NCBI RefSeq assembly: GCF_030503615.1
Contig: NZ_CP129963.1
Coordinates: 682,001 to 746,000, forward strand
Direction of reading: 5' to 3'
From: Sphingobacterium sp. BN32
GTDB lineage: Bacteria; Bacteroidota; Bacteroidia; Sphingobacteriales; Sphingobacteriaceae
Length of the DNA: 64,000 nucleotides
Of this stretch, positions 42,801 to 52,994 are shown in pieces (positions within the stretch are counted from its first letter, which is position 1; every line of letters begins with the position of its first letter). A model generated the notes under the pieces. It was not told the DNA's origin. It did no database searches and was given only the letters and a program-made list of their open reading frames with translations. The translations under genes were made by a program, and so were the position numbers.

Positions 42801-44466
42801 AGCTCGTCTGCGCCCAATCTTGATGACTTCCTTCGCATTTGCTGCCGGACTAATCCCATTGATGTTAGCGTCTGGTGCCGGTGCCATCGGTAACCGTACA
42901 ATCGGTACGGCTGCGGTAGGAGGAATGGTAATCGGAACCGTCATAGGTGTATTGGTAATACCTGGCTTAATCGTTCTTTTCTCCCGTAGAAAAAAGAAAG
43001 CTGAGAAGCAGAAAACAAAGCGTCTGACAGAAGCGACCGTGGCGATTCTTATTTTGTTATTCGTTTCTTCATGCTCGGTTCCAAAGCAAACGAGCAGTCC
43101 GGAAATCGACCAAAAAATGAATACTGAAGCAAAACAGCTCTTAACAGATTCGTCGAATGTTGCCAATCTGCCTTGGCGTGAGGTATTCACGGATGCAAAC
43201 CTGATCGCATTGGTAGATTCTGCATTATTGAACAATAGGGATCTGCGACAAGCGGTCTTGCGTATCGAAAAAGCACAGGCGAATTTCAGATTCCGCAAGT
43301 CATCGCTCTATCCGTCAATTGATGCAGCGGTCGAAGCGGGCCTAAGAAAATATGGGCATTATACGGAGTCGGGAATCGGTAACTACGATTCCAATTTCTC
43401 CGAAAACCTAACGGACGATGAGAAGCTTCCTGAACCTTTTATCCCCGATTACTTCGTAGGAGTGCGCTCTTCTTGGGAAATTGACCTTTGGGGAAAGCTG
43501 AGAAATAGGAGAGAGGCAGCTTTTATGCAACTCATGTCGGAAAGTGAGCTGAAACGTTTGATGGAGACTGAACTAATTAGCAGTATTGCTTCGGCCTATT
43601 TTGAACTGATGAGCTTAGACCAAAAGATTAAGGTTTACGAAGAGAATATCAATCTTCACGAACGTGCTTTGGAGATTGTGCAAGCGCAAAAGGAAGCGGG
43701 ACGTGCAGATGAATTAGCCGTGCAGCAGTTTAAATCCATTCTAGCGGAGTCAAAAGCAGGGCGTGAGAACGCCATGCAGGAGATCCTGGCGTATGAGCAT
43801 CAGATCAATTCCCTAATTGGTAGAGTATATCAGCCTATCGTCCGCTCGAATAATCAATTGCGTGAGAATTTGCTCTTTGCTGATCTTTCCGTTGGAAATT
43901 TGGAAGACCTATTCAATAACAGGATCGATATCCGAAAAGCAGGATTGGATTTGAAAGCTGACTTCCATGAATTGGAAAGTACGCGCTTGTCATTCTTGCC
44001 GTCGGTCGCTATTAGTCCTTATTTAGGTTTGCAAAGCTTTAGCTTAGACAAATTGTTTAGTATCGATAAATCGGTGACTTACGGCTTGTTTGGAGGCGTG
44101 ACCCTGCCAATATTCAGACAGCGCGAATTGAAATCCCAATACGAAACCATGAAAGCATCCTACGGAATCAGCTTCCTGGAATACGAGAAAGTGGTATTGA
44201 ATGCGGTAAACGAAGTGTCGCTAGCGTTGAAAACCCATGGCGCAATTCAGAATCGTGAAGATTTCGTTCAAGAACAGGTACTGGCATTGGAATCATCGAT
44301 CCAAGCCGCCGAAGAACTTTTCATAGCAGGCCGGGTAACCTACCTGGACATCATCACCGCACAAAAAGGACTGGTTGTCGCTCAGGTTGCAGAAGTCGAC
44401 ATCCTAAAAGAGAAAATGCTTAATCAAGTAGTGCTCTATAAAGCCTTAGGTGGTGGATGGAAATAA
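39898..44466 (+). CDS. RND efflux pump (AcrB/HAE1 type) fused to TolC/OprM-type outer-membrane factor
   Basis: One uninterrupted frame of 1522 residues. Residues 1-1035 are a complete HAE1 RND transporter with the twelve helices, the proton-relay helix LLTLFALVLAIGIVVDNGIV and the final GNRTIGTAAVGGMVIGTVIG. After a Lys/Arg-rich stretch (RRKKKAEKQKTKRL) comes a hydrophobic segment with a lipobox, AILILLFVSSC (Cys1059), then a complete OEP-type domain (1060-1522: WREVFTDANLIALVDSALLN, SSWEIDLWGKLRNRREAA, YLDIITAQKGLVVAQVA). The OMF looks like a lipoprotein precursor welded to the pump. It may stay tethered by a thirteenth helix or be cut by signal peptidase II. The GTG in this region would make a signal without a basic start, so separate initiation is unlikely. 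Confidence 0.93.
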   Translation: MFEKFIKRPVLSLVISIFITLLGLLALFTLPITQFPDIVPPSVVVTANYTGANAEVSTNAVAIPLEKAINGVAGMTYMNTVSTNNGTTLIQVFFKVGTDPDIAAVNVQNRVTTVLDELPEEVIKAGVTTEKEVNSMLMYLNLYTDDETADERFIYNFTDINILKELKRIEGVGFAQIMGMKDYAMRIWVRPDRMSAYSISTDELVTALRRQNIEAAPGQTGISSDKTVNMQQYVLRYPGKFTEVSEYENIPIRANVDGSIIRVKDIADVEFGSLDYEMVSETDGRPSASIMLKQLPGSNAQEVIQRVKDRMEELKGATFPPGMTYTMGYDVSRFLNASISSVLITLVEAFILVFLVVFIFLQDFRATVIPILAVPVCLIGSLFFMQMMGFSINLLTLFALVLAIGIVVDNGIVVVEAVYAKMEEEHLSPMDATLAAMNEVGSAVIAITLVMSAVFVPVAFLDGPVGIFYRQFSLTLAAAIVISGINALTLTPALCAIILKSPHDKKPSNNWLDKFFKGFNRVYDRISGGYKGTLSKIAGRRVITLASLAIMFVLTWGSAAILPSGFIPTEDQGMIYVAVTTPPGATVDRTEAVLNEVDALAREMDVVETVSILAGYSIVTEVSGASYGMGMINLKEWKERDQTVDDVMRVLREKTAHIADAEVEFFPPPTVPGFGNSSGFELRVLDRTGNEDLAATDKVVKDFMTKLTEDEVIESVSSTFDVNFPQYMLEIDYDLAAKKGISVENSMNTLQTLLGSQYATNFIRYGQMYKVMVQSDAFSRKRPEDILNLYVKTADGEMVPYSSFMTMKRIYGPEQITRYNMFTSAMVTGQAAPGFSSGQAIEAVERIAAELPQGYVIEWSGMTREQKISGNQAAYIFLLCLVFVYLLLCAQYESFLLPLPVILCLPAGIFGAFIFLKLFGLENNIYAQVSLVMLIGLLGKNAILIVEYANLKRKQGMDVLEASIEGAVARLRPILMTSFAFAAGLIPLMLASGAGAIGNRTIGTAAVGGMVIGTVIGVLVIPGLIVLFSRRKKKAEKQKTKRLTEATVAILILLFVSSCSVPKQTSSPEIDQKMNTEAKQLLTDSSNVANLPWREVFTDANLIALVDSALLNNRDLRQAVLRIEKAQANFRFRKSSLYPSIDAAVEAGLRKYGHYTESGIGNYDSNFSENLTDDEKLPEPFIPDYFVGVRSSWEIDLWGKLRNRREAAFMQLMSESELKRLMETELISSIASAYFELMSLDQKIKVYEENINLHERALEIVQAQKEAGRADELAVQQFKSILAESKAGRENAMQEILAYEHQINSLIGRVYQPIVRSNNQLRENLLFADLSVGNLEDLFNNRIDIRKAGLDLKADFHELESTRLSFLPSVAISPYLGLQSFSLDKLFSIDKSVTYGLFGGVTLPIFRQRELKSQYETMKASYGISFLEYEKVVLNAVNEVSLALKTHGAIQNREDFVQEQVLALESSIQAAEELFIAGRVTYLDIITAQKGLVVAQVAEVDILKEKMLNQVVLYKALGGGWK

Positions 44467-44518
44467 ATAGGTAAATTAAAATAGATGGTTGGAGGTAATT
44501 TAGGTTTCTCCAAAAAAT

Positions 44519-44553
44519 GAGGAAGCTGCCCAATCGGGTAGCTTCCTTTTTTT
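44519..44553 (+). terminator. Terminator of the RND operon
   Basis: GGAAGCT/AGCTTCC stem (44521-44527 with 44540-44546), 12-base loop, and seven T residues. Confidence 0.88.
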
Positions 44554-44641
44554 ATAGACCCTTCTGACAGCCTCTTTTTTTTATACTTACGCAATAAACA
44601 TGTATGGCAATATGCTGATTTTTCTTCCTAAAAAGGGTTGC

Positions 44642-44660
44642 TGTTGTTGTTGTTGTTGTT
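44642..44660. repeat. (TGT)6 microsatellite
   Basis: Six perfect TGT triplets in non-coding DNA downstream of the RND operon. A possible slippage site with no gene to switch. Confidence 0.75.
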
Positions 44661-44696
44661 TCTTGTATTGCACATTTGTTTTAAAAGTAATTTGGT

Positions 44697-44742
44697 CTTG
44701 AACCAGGAAAGGAAGGATTTAAAGATGAGCAGGATCATGTAT
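44697..44742. repeat. Left arm of the AACCAGG palindromic element
   Basis: CTTGAACCAGGAAAGGAAGG followed by ATTTAAAGATGAGCAGGATC; the right arm is missing. Confidence 0.75.
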
Positions 44743-44761
44743 TGTCGCGGATATTACGCCA

Positions 44762-44806
44762 TAGGTCTTAGTACTAAGTACTAAATACTAACTACTAACT
44801 ACTATT
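44762..44806. repeat. TTAGTAN heptamer array (inverted)
   Basis: TAGGTCTTA, then TAGTACT/AAGTACT/AAATACT/AACTACT copies in 7-bp register. The junction CGCCATAGGTCT is the inverse of AGACCTATGGCG seen at 14974. Confidence 0.78.
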
Positions 44807-44816
44807 CGATAGCTTA

Positions 44817-44888
44817 AAGCCCTTTCAAACCCAATGTAAACCCAATACATAACCCAATCAAACCCGCTTGGGGAGGGCTATGAAAGGG
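44817..44888. repeat. AACCCAAT-rich inverted repeat (family C)
   Basis: Four degenerate AACCCAAT units between CCCTTTCA and its inverse TGAAAGGGG. A similar element lies at 55676-55770. Confidence 0.65.
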
Positions 44889-45099
44889 GAGTGCATGAGG
44901 TCTGCATTAGGTTTGCCCTGACGCGTACCCCATCTTCTCTCGAAGAAAGCCTCATTTCTTTCTGCCCTAAGCCCGTCATTTTCCCCTTCCAGCCCCCAAA
45001 ACAGCCCAAAACAAGTCTATCCCAATATTTCTCTGATAAATTATTGTTCACATTGCTAGCGAGTTACGACATCGGCCTAAAAATATTCGTTTGCAGGTC
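44889..45099. other. Region upstream of rRNA promoters, nothing recognised
   Basis: About 210 bases, C-rich on the plus strand, with only short overlapping ORFs of no family resemblance. No UP-element or Fis-like site can be claimed. Confidence 0.4.
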
Positions 45100-45131
45100 T
45101 TGGAAGTATGGGTTATTTGTCACTATCTTTG
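45100..45131 (+). promoter_or_regulatory. rRNA operon promoter P1
   Basis: TTG at 45100-45102, 21 bases, then TATCTTTG at 45124-45131: a full Bacteroidota sigma-ABfr-type promoter, about 450 bases before the 16S gene. Confidence 0.75.
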
Positions 45132-45261
45132 CACCACTCCGCAAGGGAGGGACGGCCGAAACGGCCATGACATCGGGAAGGAAAGAGCGAGATATCCGCT
45201 GCTAATAAGCAAGAGATTTCGACCTCAAAAAAGAGCTTCAAAAAATATTTTAAAATAAATT

Positions 45262-45291
45262 TTGGAGATTCAAAAAAACCTTCTACCTTTG
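45262..45291 (+). promoter_or_regulatory. rRNA operon promoter P2
   Basis: TTG at 45262-45264, exactly 19 bases, then TACCTTTG at 45284-45291, preceded by an A/T-rich tract (45237-45260). This is the canonical Bacteroidota rRNA promoter. The leader that follows contains a long inverted segment (CTTGAAAAACTGAAAGCTTG). Confidence 0.85.
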
Positions 45292-45582
45292 CAGTCCCAA
45301 CTACGGGGAACGGCTGAGAGCGCAAGGCTCGAAGCTTGAAAAACTGAAAGCTTGAGCGCCACGGAAACAAGGCGCACAACATAAGAAAAGCGGAAGCGAG
45401 ATGCGGAAGCGAAAAGTTCTTTAAGAAATAATGATCATGTAGCGCAGCGAGTAGACGCAAGTCGAAAGTTGAACAAGAAGATTTTAATAAATCAATTCAA
45501 CCAGATCGGAACCAGGGAAACAGATATTTAAATAAAGACAATTCTATTTATTATAAATAGTCTTGATCTTACACTTCATTTT

Positions 45583-47118
<1,536 letters not shown>

Positions 47119-47237
47119 GAGCCTGATTCCGGCTCGTCTGCGCAACATTTGATCGTTAAAATAAGAAACACATTAGAAGAAAGTACCTGCCCAGCGTAAG
47201 TTGGCATGGTATCTTGAGAAGATGAGGAATTTAAGCT

Positions 47238-47314
47238 AGTCCCGTAGCTCAGTTGGTTAGAGCACTACACTGATAATGTAGGGGTCAGCAGTTCAAATCT
47301 GCTCGGGACTACCA
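47238..47314 (+). tRNA. tRNA-Ile (anticodon GAT)
   Basis: A complete 77-base cloverleaf with acceptor AGTCCCG/CGGGACT, D arm GCTCAGTTGGTTAGAGC, anticodon stem CTACA/TGTAG with loop CTGATAA (GAT at 47272-47274), T arm AGCAGTTCAAATCTGCT and encoded ACCA end. Standard position in the 16S-23S spacer. Confidence 0.97.
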
Positions 47315-47326
47315 TAATGACACGAT

Positions 47327-47400
47327 GGGGAATTAGCTCAGCTGGCTAGAGCACCTGCCTTGCACGCAGGGGGTCAACGGTTCGAATCCGTTATTCTCCA
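47327..47400 (+). tRNA. tRNA-Ala (anticodon TGC)
   Basis: A 74-base cloverleaf: acceptor GGGGAAT/ATTCTCC (one G-T pair), D arm GCTCAGCTGGCTAGAGC, anticodon stem CCTGC/GCAGG with loop CTTGCAC (TGC at 47361-47363), T arm AACGGTTCGAATCCGTT, discriminator A. The CCA end is not encoded (CAA follows), unlike the tRNA-Ile 12 bases upstream. Confidence 0.97.
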
Positions 47401-47417
47401 CAAGTCATCGAAGATGA

Positions 47418-47502
47418 CAGATGTGAGACATCAGACAACAGACATTAGAGCCTATATGGCGCACTAGGGTCTACCATCTAATATCTACCATCTATTATCT
47501 AA
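47418..47502. repeat. Heptamer arrays inside the rRNA spacer
   Basis: AGATGTG, AGACATC, AGACAAC, AGACATT, AGAGCC, the motif CTATATGGCG, then ACCATCT/AATATCT/ACCATCT/ATTATCT copies. The two halves are in opposite orientation and could pair in the precursor transcript, between tRNA-Ala and 23S rRNA. Confidence 0.7.
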
Positions 47503-47628
47503 AGAAGACAAAGAGTTCTTTGACATATTGGAAGAAAAGAGACACAAGAGAAGACAACAGAAGCTTTTTCTACTTGTAGAATAAGCGAAAGCAACCTATC
47601 ACTTAGCAAAAGGGGTGATAGCGTGAAG

Positions 47629-50506
<2,878 letters not shown>

Positions 50507-50606
50507 TGCAGATAGTCTGTTGTCCTCTCTCTTTTTGAATCTTTTCTTCCAATAACATGTCAATGTTGGTACTTGCAAGAGTAGGTATTTCAACAAAAAG
50601 ATATTC

Positions 50607-50714
<108 letters not shown>

Positions 50715-50725
50715 TTTTTATACGA

Positions 50726-50758
50726 AAAGCTCGTTATCGAAAGATGACGGGCTTTTTT
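50726..50758 (+). terminator. Terminator of the rRNA operon
   Basis: AAAGCTCGT/ACGGGCTTT stem with one G-T pair and a 12-base loop, followed by TTTTT. Confidence 0.82.
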
Positions 50759-50764
50759 GGTATT

Positions 50765-50800
50765 TAGACTTTTAGATGTGAGATATAAGATAGTAGAGTA
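50765..50800. repeat. TTAGAYA heptamers of the terminator module
   Basis: TTTAGAC, TTTTAGATG, AGATATA, AGATAGT, AGAGTA copies leading directly into the GGCGCT hairpin. Confidence 0.7.
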
Positions 50801-50801
50801 G

Positions 50802-50825
50802 GGCGCTGATTAGGCGCCTTTTTTT
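50802..50825 (+). terminator. Second, GGCGCC-type terminator after the rRNA operon
   Basis: GGCGCT, GATTA, GGCGCC, then seven T residues; same module as 2048-2072. Confidence 0.75.
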
Positions 50826-50917
50826 ATGGATTGTTTTTGCGTGAAAGGGAAGGATTAGAAAGGAAAGATGAGCTTTTGATTTTTAGTTGTTTGTCTTGCA
50901 GCGGGGAAGAAAGGAAA

Positions 50918-51141
50918 GTTTGTCTGAACAGGAAAGAAAGGATTTGAGGATTAGCAGGATCAAGCACACTTACCGTTTTTCTATGAAGTTTGTCTGAACC
51001 GGTAAAGGAAGGATTTGAGGATTTGCAGGATCAAGCACACTTACGGTTTTTCTATGAAGTTTGTCTGAACCAGGAAAGGAAGGATTTGAGGATTTGCAGG
51101 ATCATGGTAATCTTTAAATCCTTTCTTTCCTGGTTCAGACA
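50918..51141. repeat. 70-bp tandem repeat ending in a full AACCAGG palindrome
   Basis: Three direct copies starting at 50918, 50988 and 51059 (70 and 71 bp apart). Each begins GTTTGTCTGAAC and has GGAAGGATTTGAGGATT; the first two continue CAAGCACACTTAC ... TTTTTCTATGAA. The third lacks this tail and instead has the inverted arm (AAATCCTTTCTTTCCTGGTT), completing the hairpin at 51063-51141. Confidence 0.85.
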
Positions 51142-51145
51142 ATAC

Positions 51146-51290
51146 TCTAACGTCTTATGTCTCATATCTAACGTCTAGCGACGTCATACTCTAATGTCTT
51201 ATGTCTGATATCTTATATCTAGTAGACGCCATACACTAATGTCTGAAGTCTGATATCTAATATCTTATATCTAATTTTTAACATCTAATG
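51146..51290. repeat. Long TTAGAYA-type heptamer region
   Basis: About twenty degenerate TCTAATG/TCTTATG/TCTGATA-type copies, with two interruptions by GCGACGTCATAC / GACGCCATACAC sequences. It runs up to the promoter of the radical SAM gene. Confidence 0.78.
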
Positions 51291-51292
51291 CT

Positions 51293-51300
51293 TACCTTTG
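51293..51300 (+). promoter_or_regulatory. TACCTTTG -7 element, nearly leaderless radical SAM gene
   Basis: Ends seven bases before ATG 51308. No TTG at -33; the upstream DNA is heptamer array. Confidence 0.55.
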
Positions 51301-51307
51301 TACCCTT

Positions 51308-52258
51308 ATGGCGACGCAACTAGACAATGGAGTTAAACCTTATAATCACTATGGTGCTTATTTGAAGGAGAAGTATAACGGGCAGCGAGTGTTCAAGGTT
51401 ATTGTGGATGGTAATTTCACCTGTCCTAATCGGGATGGTTCTAAAGGATATGGTGGATGTACATACTGCAATGTAGACTCTTTTACACCGGATACGGCCC
51501 GTAAGATTCCATCGATTCGAAAGCAAGTGGAGAATGGGATTGAACGCGCTCGTAATAGTTATGGTGCGGAAAAGTTTATCATTTACTTTCAGCCGAACAC
51601 CAATACGTATGCTCCTACGCATCTACTCAAGATGATGTATGATGAGGCATTGAGCATATGTCCGGAACATACGCTGGGTCTATCCGTTGGTACCCGTCCG
51701 GATTGTTTGGACTTTGAAAAGATTGCTTTATTGGAGAGTTATACGGATCGCTACGATGTAGACTTAGAGATGGGCATGGAGTCTATCTATAACGATACAT
51801 TGGAGCGAATTAATCGCGGATGCTCTCACGATGAATTTCTATCGACTATGAAGATGCTCGAGAACACGTCGCTTGAGCTCTGCGTGCATACAATCTTCGG
51901 ATTCCCTTGGGAGACGGAAGAGATGATGCTTAAATACGCAGAAGAAATCAATAAACATCCGAAGATTAAGTTTGTAAAGCTGCATCATCTACATATCGTC
52001 GAAGGATCTATTATGGGCGTTAAATATAAGCGTGAGCCATTCCACTTATTCAGCATCGAAGAATATACCGAATTCCTGAGTAAGTTTATTCCATTGCTAC
52101 GCCCCGATATCATTATTCAACGTATTTTCGGAATTGCAGACAAGGAACTGTTGATTGCTCCGAACTGGGGATTCCCCAAATCAGGTATTCAAACGAAAAT
52201 TGATAAGGGCTTAGAAGAAAGAGGCGTCAAGCAGGGCTCGGCTTATTCCTTTGCGTAA
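51308..52258 (+). CDS. Radical SAM protein, TIGR01212/YhcC family
   Basis: A 316-residue radical SAM enzyme. The cluster motif is in CPNRDGSKGYGGCTYCN (CX11CX2C), the YhcC/TIGR01212 arrangement rather than the classical CX3CX2C. Family segments include IYFQPNTNTYAP, SVGTRPDCLDFEKIALLESY, DLEMGMESIYNDTLERINRG and the end motif NWGFPKSG. The family is widespread but its reaction is not well established; relatives belong near the Elp3-like radical SAM group. It stands alone between the rRNA operon and a convergent gene. Confidence 0.88.
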   Translation: MATQLDNGVKPYNHYGAYLKEKYNGQRVFKVIVDGNFTCPNRDGSKGYGGCTYCNVDSFTPDTARKIPSIRKQVENGIERARNSYGAEKFIIYFQPNTNTYAPTHLLKMMYDEALSICPEHTLGLSVGTRPDCLDFEKIALLESYTDRYDVDLEMGMESIYNDTLERINRGCSHDEFLSTMKMLENTSLELCVHTIFGFPWETEEMMLKYAEEINKHPKIKFVKLHHLHIVEGSIMGVKYKREPFHLFSIEEYTEFLSKFIPLLRPDIIIQRIFGIADKELLIAPNWGFPKSGIQTKIDKGLEERGVKQGSAYSFA

Positions 52259-52333
52259 AAGCATTTAGGTTTCCATGGGAATAGCACTTGAGTAGAAGAT
52301 TTTGGAGATCTTAGAAAGAAGATAATTGTATAA

Positions 52334-52371
52334 AAAAGAAGAGGATGGTCAAACCATCCTCTTCTTTTTTA
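52334..52371. terminator. Strong bidirectional terminator
   Basis: A 14-bp perfect stem, AAGAAGAGGATGGT with ACCATCCTCTTCTT, and a 3-base loop, flanked by A and T runs. Serves the radical SAM gene and possibly the convergent 52926 gene. Confidence 0.9.
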
Positions 52372-52458
52372 TACTATTGCCCGCTATAAGCTGGTCATTT
52401 AATATGCTATACCTAATAACCCATCGAAATCATCAGGATATCAAACTTTATTTTTTAT

Positions 52459-52926
52459 TTATCGCTCAATGATCGACTTTAAATCAGCTGGCGAGTAAGC
52501 AACAGATTTTAAGGTCTTGTCATCGCCTTCGCGAAATACAAGGAACTTACCATCTATTTCCTTATAATAAGACTCAACGCCTTTCGCGCGGTAGTGCTCT
52601 TGTGTCGCAAGGGCTTCCTCGACTGTCTTACAAGCTTTGCTCATATTCGAGCGTTGCACTTCATTAAATAGATCGTTAAATTTCTCGGCAAGTCCAAACT
52701 CTAGGATGGCACCCGATAATACATATTGAATATCAGCCAGGGCATCTGCAATTTCTACGATATCTTTATCATCGATAGCCTCTTGAAGTTCTTTCAATTC
52801 CTCTGCTATCAAGGATACGCGAAGTTTACATCTTGTTTCTGAGGGAATAGTTGGAGAATCTAAAATCGGATGTTGAAATGTTTTATGAAATTCTGCAACC
52901 GATGTTAAACACTTAGGATCTGTCAT
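52459..52926 (-). CDS. MazG/PRA-PH-like nucleotide pyrophosphohydrolase
   Basis: A 155-residue all-alpha NTP pyrophosphohydrolase started at ATG 52926 (MTDPKCLTSVAEFHKTF). Metal-binding motifs are EELKELQEAI (EExxE) and EIADALADIQYV (ExxD), spaced about 18 residues apart as in MazG/PRA-PH (phosphoribosyl-ATP pyrophosphohydrolase-like) proteins. The carboxy-terminal 50 residues (AKGVESYYKEIDGKFLVFRE) extend beyond a minimal MazG core, as in the HAD-less YabN-type single-domain proteins of Bacteroidota and phages. Substrate unknown; house-cleaning of damaged nucleotides is likely. The start at 52980 overlaps the rluB terminator and is rejected. Confidence 0.83.
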   Translation of the reverse strand: MTDPKCLTSVAEFHKTFQHPILDSPTIPSETRCKLRVSLIAEELKELQEAIDDKDIVEIADALADIQYVLSGAILEFGLAEKFNDLFNEVQRSNMSKACKTVEEALATQEHYRAKGVESYYKEIDGKFLVFREGDDKTLKSVAYSPADLKSIIER

Positions 52927-52966
52927 AATGTTTTTTATTTTGTTAAAAATACGAAAAGTGGGGAAT

Positions 52967-52992
52967 AAAAAAGACGCCATTTGGCGTCTTCT
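52967..52992 (-). terminator. Terminator of the pseudouridine synthase gene
   Basis: AAGACGCC/GGCGTCTT stem with an ATTT loop; the minus strand is followed by six T residues. It lies three bases after the stop codon. Confidence 0.85.
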
Positions 52993-52994
52993 TC

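Noticed and set aside
43040..43074. Separate translation start for the OprM-like domain
   Set aside because: The only candidate is a GTG directly before the hydrophobic stretch, which would lack the basic region of a signal peptide.
39898..44466. Frameshift or missed stop joining two separate genes
   Set aside because: The frame is continuous, both halves are complete and there is no intergenic spacer; only resequencing could show otherwise.
44891..45460. Two ORFs (104 and 115 residues) upstream of the 16S gene
   Set aside because: They overlap the rRNA promoters and leader, oppose each other and resemble nothing known.
50918..51290. CRISPR-like array
   Set aside because: The 70-bp units are direct repeats without unique spacers, and the heptamers are too short and degenerate; no cas genes are present.
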